Of a DNA stretch of 64,000 nucleotides, positions 25,230-33,915 are shown piece after piece. Origin of the DNA: Geopseudomonas aromaticivorans (GTDB taxonomy: Bacteria > Pseudomonadota > Gammaproteobacteria > Pseudomonadales > Pseudomonadaceae); assembly GCF_019097855.1 (NCBI RefSeq), contig NZ_JAHRGL010000002.1, positions 62,001 through 126,000 on the forward strand, read 5' to 3'. The notes under the pieces were generated by a model, which ran no database searches, was not told the origin of the DNA, and saw only the letters and a program-made list of their open reading frames with translations. How positions within the stretch are numbered: position 1 is the stretch's first letter; each line of letters begins with the position of its first letter. The position numbers and the translations under genes are program-made.

Positions 25230-26951
25230 TCAGGCTTTGGCCGGCAGCAGGCGCTCGGCGATATGGGTGGCGGCGATGTAGCCGAAGGTGATGCCGGGGC
25301 CGAGGGTGATGCCCGGGCCGGGGTAGGTGCCGTCCATGATCGAGTTCATGTCGTTGCCGGCGGCGTACAGCCCGGGGATGGGCGCGCCGTCGAGGCCCAG
25401 CACGTTGGCGTGGCGGTCGGTGCGCAGGCCGCGCGCCGAGCCGAGGTCGCCGGTGTCGAGCCGGATGGCATAGAACGGCGCCTTCTCCAGCGGCGCCAGG
25501 CACGGGTTCGGCTGCTGGTGCGGGTCGCCGAGGTGACGGTTGTAGCTGTTGCCGCCCTTGCCGAACTGGCGGTCGACCCCGCTGCGGGCATCGCTGTTGT
25601 GCAGTTCCAAGGTGGCGCGTAGGCCTTGCGGATCGACGCCGATGGCCTTGGCCAGCGCTTCCGGGGTGTCGGCGCGGTGCAGGTAGCCGGCTTCGATCAG
25701 CGCCGAGTTGTCGACCGGCTTGGGCCGGGCCAGCCCCATGCCGTACTTGCCCAAGGCTTCTGCGTCGGCGATCAGCCAGCAGGGCGCGTGGCCCTGGAAC
25801 ATCGCTTCGACGAAGCAGTGGTAGGAGTTGGACTCGTTGACGAAGCGCCGGCCGCTCTTGTCGACGGCGATGATCCCCGGTTTGGCGCGGTCGGTGACCA
25901 GGTGCGGGAAGCGCTCCAGCGTGCCGTCGGGGCGGCGCAGCACGGACACCGGCGCCCAGAAGAAGTTGGCGGCGAGGTCCCGGCCGCTGGCGGCGCTGAC
26001 CGCCTCGGCCAGGCGCAGGGCGTCGCCGGTGTTGGTTTCCGGCGACATGGTCCAGTGCGCCGCGTCGCTGCTCGGCCGTTCGCCGCTGGCCTGGGCGGCG
26101 GCGCCGAAGCCGCCGGTGGCGCAGACCACCCCGCCGCGGGCCAGCACACGCACGCTGCGCCCGCCGCGGCGCAGCTGCACGCCGCGCACCGCGCCGTCCT
26201 CGACGATCAGCGCCTCGCTCTGGCAGTCCAGCCACAGCTCGACGCCCTTGGCGAAGGCGGTGGTCGCCAGGCGGGCGATCAGCGCGTTGCCCACGGTCAG
26301 GCGGGTGCCGCGCGGGTGCCTGAGGCGGTCACGGCCGTAGCGCGCCATCAGCTTGAGGCAGTGCCACAGCGATTTGGGCGAGCGGCGGAAACTGAGGAAA
26401 TGCTGGATGTCGACGCGGTTCACCATCATGCCGCCGAACAGCAGCATGCCCTGCGGCGGCATGCGCAGGTCCTTGAAGCGCTCGCCCAGGCGCCGGCCGT
26501 CGTACTCGACCATCTCCAGAGCGCGGCCGCGCTCGGTGGCGCCGTCCTCGTCCGGGTAGTAGTCCGGGGAGAGCGGGCGCAGGGCGTAGGCCAGTTCGCT
26601 GTGCTGCTCGAGGTAGCGCAGCGCCTCGCTGCCGCGCTCGATGTAGGTGTCGACCAGTTCGGCATCGAAGCCCGCGCCGATGGTCTTGCGCAGGTAGGTG
26701 CGCACCGCCTCGGGCGAATCCTCGATGCCGGCGGCGCGGGCCTGGTCGGTGCCGTAGACCCACACGGCGCCGCCGGAAATCGCCGAGGTGCCGCCGAAGG
26801 TGGCGGCCTTCTCGACGATCAGCACGCGCAGGCCGCGGCAGGCGGCGGTGGTGGCGGCGGCGAAACCGGCCGCGCCGCTGCCGAGCACCACCAGGTCGTA
26901 TTCGTCGACGGCGGTGTCCGGGGTGATGGAGGAGGGGATTGCGATGGTCAT
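25230..26951 (-). CDS. KstD-like FAD-dependent dehydrogenase (paralogue 2)
   Basis: 573 residues, same architecture as paralogues 1 and 3. GSGAAGFAAA near 24-33, FGGTSAISGGAVWVYG, and C-terminal APFYAIRLDTG and PGPGITLGPGITFGYIAA. The conserved FYA tyrosine is present. AGGGAGA precedes the chosen ATG; the frame is open further upstream but inside aroE. It starts 23 bases after the AroE-like gene and is followed by the NIPSNAP-like gene, giving an operon aroE-like, kstD-like, NIPSNAP. Substrate not known; a ring ketone made by the adjacent NAD-dependent dehydrogenase is a reasonable hypothesis. Confidence 0.83.
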   Translation of the reverse strand: MTIAIPSSITPDTAVDEYDLVVLGSGAAGFAAATTAACRGLRVLIVEKAATFGGTSAISGGAVWVYGTDQARAAGIEDSPEAVRTYLRKTIGAGFDAELVDTYIERGSEALRYLEQHSELAYALRPLSPDYYPDEDGATERGRALEMVEYDGRRLGERFKDLRMPPQGMLLFGGMMVNRVDIQHFLSFRRSPKSLWHCLKLMARYGRDRLRHPRGTRLTVGNALIARLATTAFAKGVELWLDCQSEALIVEDGAVRGVQLRRGGRSVRVLARGGVVCATGGFGAAAQASGERPSSDAAHWTMSPETNTGDALRLAEAVSAASGRDLAANFFWAPVSVLRRPDGTLERFPHLVTDRAKPGIIAVDKSGRRFVNESNSYHCFVEAMFQGHAPCWLIADAEALGKYGMGLARPKPVDNSALIEAGYLHRADTPEALAKAIGVDPQGLRATLELHNSDARSGVDRQFGKGGNSYNRHLGDPHQQPNPCLAPLEKAPFYAIRLDTGDLGSARGLRTDRHANVLGLDGAPIPGLYAAGNDMNSIMDGTYPGPGITLGPGITFGYIAATHIAERLLPAKA

Positions 26952-26974
26952 GGCGGGTATCTCCCTGGCGAGGC

Positions 26975-27784
26975 TCAGATCTGCTGCGGGGTGACGCCCA
27001 TGAAGGCGCCGAGGTTGCCGAGCTGGGCGAAGGCCATCTCCGCACCGGTCTGCACCGTGCAGCCCATGCACTGGGCGAAGTCGAGCAGCGGGGTGATCTC
27101 CGGCGAGGTCACCACGTCCGCCACCAGGGTGCCGGCCCTGAGGGTTTCCAGCTGGGCGACCGGCAGGGGCAGTTCGCCGCTGCCGCCCATGCCCACCGGC
27201 GAGGCGTTGACCACCAGGTCGAAGCCGGCCAGCGACGGGTAGTCGGTGTGCACCGCGAGGCGCGGGAAGGCGTCGCGCAGGATCGCCGCCAGCGCCTCGG
27301 CGCGCTCGCTGCTGACGTCGGCGATGGTCAGCTCGCTCACGCCGGCTTCGCCCAGGGCGTAGGCAATGGCGCTGCCGACGCCGCCGGAGCCGACCACCAG
27401 GGCGCGCTGGCCATGGCCGATGAAGCCGTGCAGACGGGCGGCGTTGAGGAAGCCGTCGCCGTCGACGTTATCGCCGAGCAGGCGACCGTCGGCCTCGCGG
27501 CGGATCACGTTGACCGAGCGCAGCGCCGCGGCGCGGGCGCTGACGCCGTCCAGCAGCGGGGCCAGCACCTGCTTGTAGGGCACGGTGACCACGCATCCGC
27601 GCAGGTTGCGCCAGCCGCGCAGGGTGGCGAGGAAGTCGTCCAGCGCCGTGTCGGCCAGGTCGATGGCGATCATCGCCAGGTCCTTGTCGTGCTGGGCGAA
27701 CCAGGTGTTGAAGTTCTCCGGGGATTTCACCTGGGCGATGGGGGAGCCGACGATGGCTACCAGTTCGGTCGAACCGCGGATCAT
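26975..27784 (-). CDS. Shikimate dehydrogenase-family protein, NAD-type, probably catabolic (paralogue 1)
   Basis: 269 residues. Substrate loop SPENFNTWF near 21-29, catalytic-lysine motif VTVPYKQ with Lys71, and NVDGDGF with Asp108 (AroE has NTDGxGF). The nucleotide motif GSGGVG (132-137) is followed after the second strand by Asp156 in IADVSSER. The Asp favours NAD over NADP, unlike biosynthetic AroE, which has an Asn-Arg-Thr type motif. First gene of the operon with KstD-like paralogue 2 and divergent from the IclR gene. TGGAGG precedes the ATG. Substrate could be shikimate, quinate or another ring hydroxyacid. Confidence 0.82.
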   Translation of the reverse strand: MIRGSTELVAIVGSPIAQVKSPENFNTWFAQHDKDLAMIAIDLADTALDDFLATLRGWRNLRGCVVTVPYKQVLAPLLDGVSARAAALRSVNVIRREADGRLLGDNVDGDGFLNAARLHGFIGHGQRALVVGSGGVGSAIAYALGEAGVSELTIADVSSERAEALAAILRDAFPRLAVHTDYPSLAGFDLVVNASPVGMGGSGELPLPVAQLETLRAGTLVADVVTSPEITPLLDFAQCMGCTVQTGAEMAFAQLGNLGAFMGVTPQQI

Positions 27785-27792
27785 GCTGACCT

Positions 27793-27813
27793 CCAGCTGT
27801 TGTGCTTGTTGTG
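27793..27813 (-). promoter_or_regulatory. Hfq/Crc-type A-rich motif before aroE-like paralogue 1
   Basis: mRNA segment CACAACAAGCACAACAG directly followed by the TGGAGG ribosome site. Confidence 0.55.
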
Positions 27814-27871
27814 CGGCGAGTATTGCGAGGGGTTCGCCGGGCCAACAACGCACCTGGCGGTCGTTTGGCTT

Positions 27872-27902
27872 GTTAATCGCATCAACGCTGCGATAATCGC
27901 AC
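27872..27902. promoter_or_regulatory. PcaR-like operator between aroE-like and IclR genes
   Basis: Palindrome TGCGATAATCGCA at 27889-27901 with a second half-site TTAATCGCA at 27873-27881. It sits about 30 bases before the IclR start, so autoregulation and control of the divergent aroE-like operon are both plausible. Confidence 0.7.
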
Positions 27903-27931
27903 TATCTGGCGAATTTTCCCGAGGAGCGTCC

Positions 27932-28702
27932 ATGAGCCAACCGGTGATTCACCCGCGCGACCTGATCGCCGGGCTGCAGAAGGGCCTGGCGCTGATGCAG
28001 CTGTTCAGCGAGGAGCAGCCGCGCCTGAGCGTGCCGCAGGCGGCCCGGCTTTCGGGGCTGACCCCCAGCGCGGCGCGGCGCTTCCTGCTGACCCTGGTGC
28101 ACGAGGGCTTCGCCGAGAGCGACGGCCGCCAGTACTGGCTGACCGCCAAGGCGCTGCGCATCGGCCAGGCCTACGTCGATTCGGCGCAGATGCCGCGCAT
28201 GCTGCGCCCGGTGGTCGAGCAGGTGGCGCGCACCACCCAGGAGCACGTCGCGGTGGGGCTGCGCGACGGCGACGACATCGTCCATGTGGTGCGCAGCCGC
28301 TACAGCCACATCGCCTCGCTGTCGATCCGCCCCGGCTCGCGGGTGCCGATGTACTGCACCGCCAGCGGGCGGACTTGGCTGGCGCACCTGCCCGAGGAGG
28401 AGCTGGCCGCCTATTTCGCGCGGACTTCGCTGCGCCAGCTGACGCCCTACACCCGCACCGACGAGGCGGCGATCCGCGCCGAACTGCAGCAGATCGCCGC
28501 GCAGGGCTTCGCCATCGTAGATCAGGAATTCGAGGTGGGCATGCGCGTGCTGACGGTGCCGCTGTACGGACGCAGCGGGCGGTTGCAGGCGACCCTGTCG
28601 ATCACCACCCACGCCTCGCGCCTCAGCGTCGAGGAGATGCGCCTGCGCTACCTGCTGCCGCTCTACGAGGCGCAGGCGCTGCTCAAGCCGGTGCTGGATT
28701 GA
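27932..28702 (+). CDS. IclR-family regulator, PcaR/PcaU/PobR-like
   Basis: 256 residues. N-terminal winged helix-turn-helix (LSVPQAARLSGLTPSAARRFLLTLVHEGFAE, about 29-60). C-terminal effector domain with EHVAVGLRDGDDIVHVVRS, SIRPGSRVPMYCTASGRTWLA and the conserved GFAIVDQEFEVGMRVLTVPL, all typical of the aromatic-acid IclR subgroup. GAGGAG precedes the ATG. The nearby TGCGATAATCGCA site and its copies near quiC, the TetR gene, the MFS gene and the Gfo operon make this the best candidate for their regulator. Whether the pcaR proper lies outside the window is unknown. Confidence 0.88.
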   Translation: MSQPVIHPRDLIAGLQKGLALMQLFSEEQPRLSVPQAARLSGLTPSAARRFLLTLVHEGFAESDGRQYWLTAKALRIGQAYVDSAQMPRMLRPVVEQVARTTQEHVAVGLRDGDDIVHVVRSRYSHIASLSIRPGSRVPMYCTASGRTWLAHLPEEELAAYFARTSLRQLTPYTRTDEAAIRAELQQIAAQGFAIVDQEFEVGMRVLTVPLYGRSGRLQATLSITTHASRLSVEEMRLRYLLPLYEAQALLKPVLD

Positions 28703-28837
28703 ACAGGCGTTTTACGGTGAAATCGCCGGCCCTGCGCGAATCCGTTCGGTAGTCGGCTGATCGGGCCGACTCTGCGCCGTGCTTCTGCTCCAATCGCGCT
28801 TCTTCTGCAACCAGGCCCGATCCCGGAAACCGTACCG

Positions 28838-29578
28838 ATGCTTTCTCTCGAATTCTTCCTGTTCTCCGTGCCCGCGGTGCTGCTCACCGGCCTGTCCAAG
28901 GGTGGCTTCGGCGGCGCCCTCGGTGGCATCGCCGTGCCGCTGCTGGCGCTGGGCGTGGCGCCGACCCAGGCGGCGGCGATCATGCTGCCGATCCTCTGCA
29001 CGGCCGACCTGGTCGGCCTGCGCGCCTACTACGGCAAGTGGGACGTGGCCAACCTGAAGATCATGCTGCCCGGTGCGCTGATCGGCGTGCTGATCGGTTC
29101 GCTGACCTTCGGCATGCTGAACGAGCGGGTCATCGGCCTGATGATCGGCGGCATCGCCGTGGCCTTCGTGCTGGCCAACCTGATCCGCCCACCCAGGCCG
29201 AACCCGGGCATGCCGCCGGCCAAGGGCACGGGCACGCTGTTCTCCACCCTGGCCGGCTTCACCAGCTTCGTCGCCCACGCCGGCGGCCCGCCGATCATGA
29301 TGCACCTGCTGCCGCAGCAGCTGGACAAGGTGCGCTACGTGGCCACCATCAACGTGTTCTTCCTGCTGACCAACGCGGTGAAGCTGGTGCCCTACACCAT
29401 GCTCGGCCAGTTCACCGAGGAGAACCTGCTGGCCAGCCTGGCGCTGGCGCCGTTGGTGCCGCTCGGCGTGTGGGGTGGCCTGTGGCTGCAGGACAAGGTC
29501 AACCACCAGTGGTTCTACCGCATCGCGCGCGTCGGCATGCTGGTGGCGGGAATCCAGCTGCTGGTCAAGCACTGGTAA
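28838..29578 (+). CDS. TauE/SafE-family sulfite or sulfonate exporter-like membrane protein
   Basis: 246 residues with about eight membrane helices and the two-fold TauE repeat: LTGLSKGGFGGALGGIAVPLLAL near the start and AGFTSFVAHAGGPPIMMHLLP in the middle. These proteins move small anions such as sulfite or organic sulfonates, though most are untested. CCGGAAA precedes the ATG. It stands 135 bases after the IclR gene and may be read from it, but no functional link is evident. Confidence 0.85.
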   Translation: MLSLEFFLFSVPAVLLTGLSKGGFGGALGGIAVPLLALGVAPTQAAAIMLPILCTADLVGLRAYYGKWDVANLKIMLPGALIGVLIGSLTFGMLNERVIGLMIGGIAVAFVLANLIRPPRPNPGMPPAKGTGTLFSTLAGFTSFVAHAGGPPIMMHLLPQQLDKVRYVATINVFFLLTNAVKLVPYTMLGQFTEENLLASLALAPLVPLGVWGGLWLQDKVNHQWFYRIARVGMLVAGIQLLVKHW

Positions 29579-29778
29579 GAGCCTGTTCATGACCGTGGAT
29601 GAACGGCGAGCCGAAATCGGTTTTGCGCTCGCAGTTCTGCCACGACCGGCGACACTGCAGGGAGCGCCTGTGAGCCCGGTGTCGCGCCCACGCATGTGCG
29701 GCGACGCACGGGGGCAGGGCGAGTAGCGTATCGTTCGGCGTACGAACCGACGCGCGCCCACCGGTTGAGGTGTCCGCC

Positions 29779-31179
29779 ATGCTCCCTGACTTGCCCCTCA
29801 TCCACTGGCTGACCCTGGATGGACTGATCACCGTGGTGACCGTGCTGGTCTACGTGATCAACTCGCATGTCATGCGCCAGCGCCGGCATCCGACGGCGGC
29901 GGTCGCCTGGATGCTGTTCATCCTGCTGCTGCCCTATCTGGCCCTGCCGGCATTCCTGCTGTTTGGCACCCGCAAGCGCTCGCGTCCACCTTCGGCCGCT
30001 TTGCCGACGCTGCCCGGGCTATGCAGCGCCGACGCCTGGGCTATCGAAACCATAGTGGCGCTCGGCCAGCCCGCGCCGGCGTGCTACGGCGACCTGAGCG
30101 TGCATGCAGATGGCCGCCATGCCGGCGACGCCTTGCTGGCCACCATTGATGCGGCGCAGGTCTCGATCGATCTGAGCACCTACATCCTCGGCCGCGATGG
30201 CCTCGGCGAGGCCGTGGTCGACCGATTGTGCAAGAAAGCCCAGGCGGGAGTGCGCGTCAGACTGCTGCTGGACGGCGTGGGCTGCCTGCTCGGTGGCCGG
30301 CCGAACCTGCGCTGCCTGGTCGATGCGGGTGGGGAGCTGGCGCTGTTCGTGCCGCCGCTGCACTCTCCGCTGAAGGGACGGACCAATCTGCGTAACCATC
30401 GCAAGCTGCTGATCGCCGATGCGGACCTGCCCTCGGGTCGCCTGTGGTGCGGCGGGCGCAATCTGTCATCGGAATATTTCGGCGGTGCGCCCGGCAAGGC
30501 GCCGTGGCGCGACCTGAGCTTCGACCTGCGCGGGCCATTGCTTGGCCAGGCCAGCGCCCTGTTCGAGCGCGACTGGCGCTTCGCCAAGGGGCTGCCGCCC
30601 GTCACCCTGGACTTACCCGAACTGCCCCCAGCGGCGTTTCCGCCCGACGGCGCGCAACTGATCGCCTCCGGCCCTGACCAGGCCGACGATACGCTCTACG
30701 CGCTGCTGGTCACCGCCGCTTACCGGGCCCGCCAGCGCATCGTCCTGGCCACTCCGTACTTCGTTCCGGAGTCGGCGCTGCTGATGGCGCTGTGCCTGGC
30801 GGCGCGGCGCGGGGTCACGGTCGACCTGCTGCTGCCCGCGCACTCCAATCACCCGCTGTCCGACCTGGCCCGTGGCCGGCCGCTGCGCGCGCTGGCCGCG
30901 GCCGGCGGGCGCATCTGGCTGGCACCGGGGATGATGCACGCCAAGCTGGCGGTGATCGACGATGCGCTGGCGCTGAGCGGCTCCGCCAACCTCGACAGCC
31001 GCAGCCTGTTCCTCAACTACGAACTGATGGTCGCGTTTCACCACAGCGAGGATGTGCGCCGCTTCGCCGTCTGGTTCGACCGGGAAAGGATCACCGCCAG
31101 CCCCTACGTCGCCACGCCGCCGGGCCTGTTTCGCGACGCAGCCGAGGGCATGCTGCAGTTGCTGGGCTTCCAGCTCTGA
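29779..31179 (+). CDS. cls: Cardiolipin synthase-like phospholipase D protein
   Basis: 466 residues. Two N-terminal membrane helices (about 10-65), then two phospholipase D domains. The first HKD motif reads NHRKLLIADADL with a following CGGRN, and the second is MHAKLAVIDDALALSGSANLDSRS. This architecture matches ClsA, which condenses phosphatidylglycerol to cardiolipin at the inner membrane. ATG 29779 is preferred over GTG 29770 because GAGG lies eight bases upstream. Convergent with the SulP gene, eight bases away. Confidence 0.88.
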   Translation: MLPDLPLIHWLTLDGLITVVTVLVYVINSHVMRQRRHPTAAVAWMLFILLLPYLALPAFLLFGTRKRSRPPSAALPTLPGLCSADAWAIETIVALGQPAPACYGDLSVHADGRHAGDALLATIDAAQVSIDLSTYILGRDGLGEAVVDRLCKKAQAGVRVRLLLDGVGCLLGGRPNLRCLVDAGGELALFVPPLHSPLKGRTNLRNHRKLLIADADLPSGRLWCGGRNLSSEYFGGAPGKAPWRDLSFDLRGPLLGQASALFERDWRFAKGLPPVTLDLPELPPAAFPPDGAQLIASGPDQADDTLYALLVTAAYRARQRIVLATPYFVPESALLMALCLAARRGVTVDLLLPAHSNHPLSDLARGRPLRALAAAGGRIWLAPGMMHAKLAVIDDALALSGSANLDSRSLFLNYELMVAFHHSEDVRRFAVWFDRERITASPYVATPPGLFRDAAEGMLQLLGFQL

Positions 31180-31187
31180 GCAGGGGC

Positions 31188-32873
31188 TCAGTCGGGGGAG
31201 CCCACCTGCGGCGGGGTGAGCGTGGCCAGGGCTCTGGACACGGCATCATCGACGCTCCAGTTGGTCAGGGCCGCGGCTGGCAGGCAGTGATTGCCGGCGC
31301 GGGCGAGCACAGCCATGGCCGGCTCATGCAGGCGGGCAAGCAACAGTTCGATGCCGCGCTCACGGGTGAAGCTGGCCAGCTCCATGAGGGATTCGATGCT
31401 GCTGCCGTCGAGATCGGGGGAATCCTCCAGGCTGAGGATCAGCACTTGCGTGGGGGGCGCCGCCTTGCCGGCCAGGGTATCGAGCCGCTGCTGGACGGTG
31501 GCCAGTATCTGCTCGGCATTGGCGAAGAACAGCGGGGTTTCCGGGCGCATGATCAGCACGCCGGGAATCGGCTGCGCCTCGGGGTGCGCCCGGATGTCCA
31601 CGAAGTCGTGCCCCTGGCCTAGCCGGCCGAGCACCGACACCTTGTGCTGGGAAAAGCCGCGCAGGGCCATCAGCACGCTGGCGCCCACCGCCACCAGCAG
31701 GCCGGGCAGAATGCCGAGGAGCAGCACGGCGCAGATCGCACACAGAACGACCAGGCGGTCGCGGCGCCAGTGGAAATACACCCGCAGCGCGGCGGGGCTC
31801 AGGGTATGGCTGACGGCGTAGATGACGATGGCGGCCAGTACCGGCATCGGGGTGAGCGCCATCCAGGGCAGCAGGGTCAGCACGGCCAGCAGCACCGTCA
31901 GCGCCGCGGCCCAGGCCGCCAGCCGGGAGCGGGCACCGGCGGCCTCGTTGGCGGCAGTGGCGGAATAGCCGGCGCCGACCGGCAGCCCGGCGAACAGGCC
32001 GGAGGCCACATTGGCCAGCCCCAGGGCGATCAGCTCGCGGTTGGCCGAAAAGGGTTCGCCATATTTGAAGGCGAAGCTGCGCATGCTGGCATAGGACTCC
32101 GCATACAGCACCAACAGCAGGGCGAAGGCCAGCTCGGCCAGGTGCAGCCATTCGCTGCGGGTGAGTTCGGGCAGGCTCGGCGCCCTGAACTGCAGATCGA
32201 TGTTGCCAACCAGGGCCACCCCATGCGGATCCAGCCCCCAGACTACCTGTGTGCCGATGCCCAGGACGATGACCAGCAGGGGGGCGGGGATGCGCCGGTA
32301 GGGCTTGAGTGCGAACAGCAACGCCAGGGCGCCCAGGCCCAGGCCGACGCACAGCGGGTTCCAGCCGCCGAATTGGGCGAGGAGATCGAAGCTGCTGCGC
32401 AGGATGTCATTGTGGGGCGGTTGCACCCCCAGAATATGCGGCAGCTGCCTGGCGATGATGATCAGGGTCAGGCCGAAGGTGAAGCCGCGCAGCACCGGCT
32501 TGGCAATGAACGCGGAGATGCTCCCCAGGCGGGCAAACCCCGCCAGCAGGAAGAAGCCTCCGGTGAGCAGCACCAGGCCGGTGGCCAGGGCCAGTTTGAG
32601 GCTGGCATCCCCGGGCGCCAGCGAGACGGTGGCGGCGGCCAGCACCGCCGCCGAGGAGGAGGTGGCCGAGACGATGGCGAAGCGGCTGCGGCCCACCAGT
32701 CCGTAGCAGATCAGCCCCGCCAGCAGGGCGATCACCCCGTACTGCGGCGGCAGACCCGCGATGCTCGAATAGGCGACCGCCTCGGGCACCAGCAACCCCG
32801 CCACGGCCAGCCCCGCCAGCAGGTCTGGCAGCCAGGGTGCGGCGGCGGCGGGTCGAGTATCGGTGCTGGGCAT
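31188..32873 (-). CDS. SulP-family anion transporter with C-terminal STAS domain
   Basis: 561 residues. Membrane domain with about fourteen segments, including the opening PDLLAGLAVAGLLVPEAVAYSSIAGLPPQYG and the SulP signature near AESYASMRSFAFKYGE and VGAGYSATAANEAAGARS. Residues about 440-555 form a STAS domain (IPGVLIMRPETPLFFANAE, then VLILSLEDSPDLDGSSIESL) with the usual regulatory Asp-x-Ser. Could carry sulfate, bicarbonate or dicarboxylates; the sequence does not tell. Monocistronic. Confidence 0.9.
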   Translation of the reverse strand: MPSTDTRPAAAAPWLPDLLAGLAVAGLLVPEAVAYSSIAGLPPQYGVIALLAGLICYGLVGRSRFAIVSATSSSAAVLAAATVSLAPGDASLKLALATGLVLLTGGFFLLAGFARLGSISAFIAKPVLRGFTFGLTLIIIARQLPHILGVQPPHNDILRSSFDLLAQFGGWNPLCVGLGLGALALLFALKPYRRIPAPLLVIVLGIGTQVVWGLDPHGVALVGNIDLQFRAPSLPELTRSEWLHLAELAFALLLVLYAESYASMRSFAFKYGEPFSANRELIALGLANVASGLFAGLPVGAGYSATAANEAAGARSRLAAWAAALTVLLAVLTLLPWMALTPMPVLAAIVIYAVSHTLSPAALRVYFHWRRDRLVVLCAICAVLLLGILPGLLVAVGASVLMALRGFSQHKVSVLGRLGQGHDFVDIRAHPEAQPIPGVLIMRPETPLFFANAEQILATVQQRLDTLAGKAAPPTQVLILSLEDSPDLDGSSIESLMELASFTRERGIELLLARLHEPAMAVLARAGNHCLPAAALTNWSVDDAVSRALATLTPPQVGSPD

Positions 32874-33089
32874 CGCGCGGTGATCGCTCTTCGTGGAAGC
32901 CGGGGGCGATGTGCAGGCGGATACAGACGCCGCTGCCTATGCTTGCGGTCGTTCTAAAAGCTCAAGTGCTTGGGTGCCCGCCATGCGCGACGACAGAGTG
33001 TATCTGCCGGCGGCATGAGAGGGCACTGCGTTTTCATCGGCATCGGCCGGAGGCGGTCATGCCACTATGCCTGCCAAGTCTGCTGCGAT

Positions 33090-33545
33090 TCAGGGCGCAT
33101 CGCTCCAGTGGAGATTCACCGTTCCCACCGATGTTCCTGTCAGATCGACCGTGCCCCGTTTTTCCTGACCCTTCTGGCTGGCAATGATCGAATACTTACC
33201 GGCCGGCAACTTGACGTAAACAATCGGGCCCACCTGGTTCAACGATAGCAGGGCGCGCCCATCTGCGGCCTGGATGACCACGTCGACGTTGCTGAGATAT
33301 TCGTTGAGCGTCCCTGTAGAAAAGGTCATGTGCAGGTTGTAACCCTCGATCTGCTTGAAGGCCTCCGATTCGTCCAAGCCAATGCCGCCCGACAGGTAGG
33401 TGATGCCGTTTTGCTCCTGTGGCTGCAGTTGTACGGCCGAACTGGCGCTCGACGGTGCATCGGCTGCCGGCAACAGCGCGGGAAACGCAGCCAGTAACAC
33501 GGCCAGAACAAGGCTGGCCGGCCTTTGCGAGTGGAAGAGCTTCAT
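33090..33545 (-). CDS. Secreted small protein with carboxypeptidase-regulatory-like beta fold
   Basis: 151-residue precursor. Signal peptide MKLFHSQRPASLVLAVLLA to about ALLPAADA. The mature part contains GRALLSLNQVGPIVYVKLPAGKYSIIASQKGQ, the pattern of Greek-key beta-sandwich domains in periplasmic proteins. AAGGAG precedes the ATG. Known function none; probably periplasmic. The 370 bases between it and the next gene (33546-33915) contain no gene I can support. Confidence 0.75.
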   Translation of the reverse strand: MKLFHSQRPASLVLAVLLAAFPALLPAADAPSSASSAVQLQPQEQNGITYLSGGIGLDESEAFKQIEGYNLHMTFSTGTLNEYLSNVDVVIQAADGRALLSLNQVGPIVYVKLPAGKYSIIASQKGQEKRGTVDLTGTSVGTVNLHWSDAP

Positions 33546-33915
33546 GATGAATACTCCTTGCTTGCCAGCGGGCATGGCTACTGCGTCTGCTCAGCGCTTG
33601 ATCAGGACATTCCTGGCCCCTTCAATGCTGATGCCAGCCATCCCCCCCTGTTGGTTGAAGATGAACGCGACGGGCATCGTCCTACCGTATCGTGCTGGCG
33701 AAGACTCTTCGCGCCCTTTTGCGTCGACCCGTATTCAGACTGAAACGGGGTGCCAGGGGTGTCTGTTCGCTAGCAGACATTGCATCGATCATCGTCGCAG
33801 CGCTGGCCCTCAGCAGCTCATCATCTGCAGGGCCCTCCACCTGGGCAGCAGCTCGCGCACCTTGGCCTGGCGCTCGCTCTCGTTCAGGTTGCCCGCCATC
33901 CCGCAGAGGGCGGCG

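Noticed and set aside
22996-26951. Steroid degradation as the role of the KstD-like genes
   Set aside because: No other steroid genes nearby; neighbours are shikimate/quinate-type enzymes and ring-acid transporters.
33810-33899. 29-codon minus-strand frame after the M48 protease gene
   Set aside because: Has an ATG but no ribosome site and no known homologue; too short to support.
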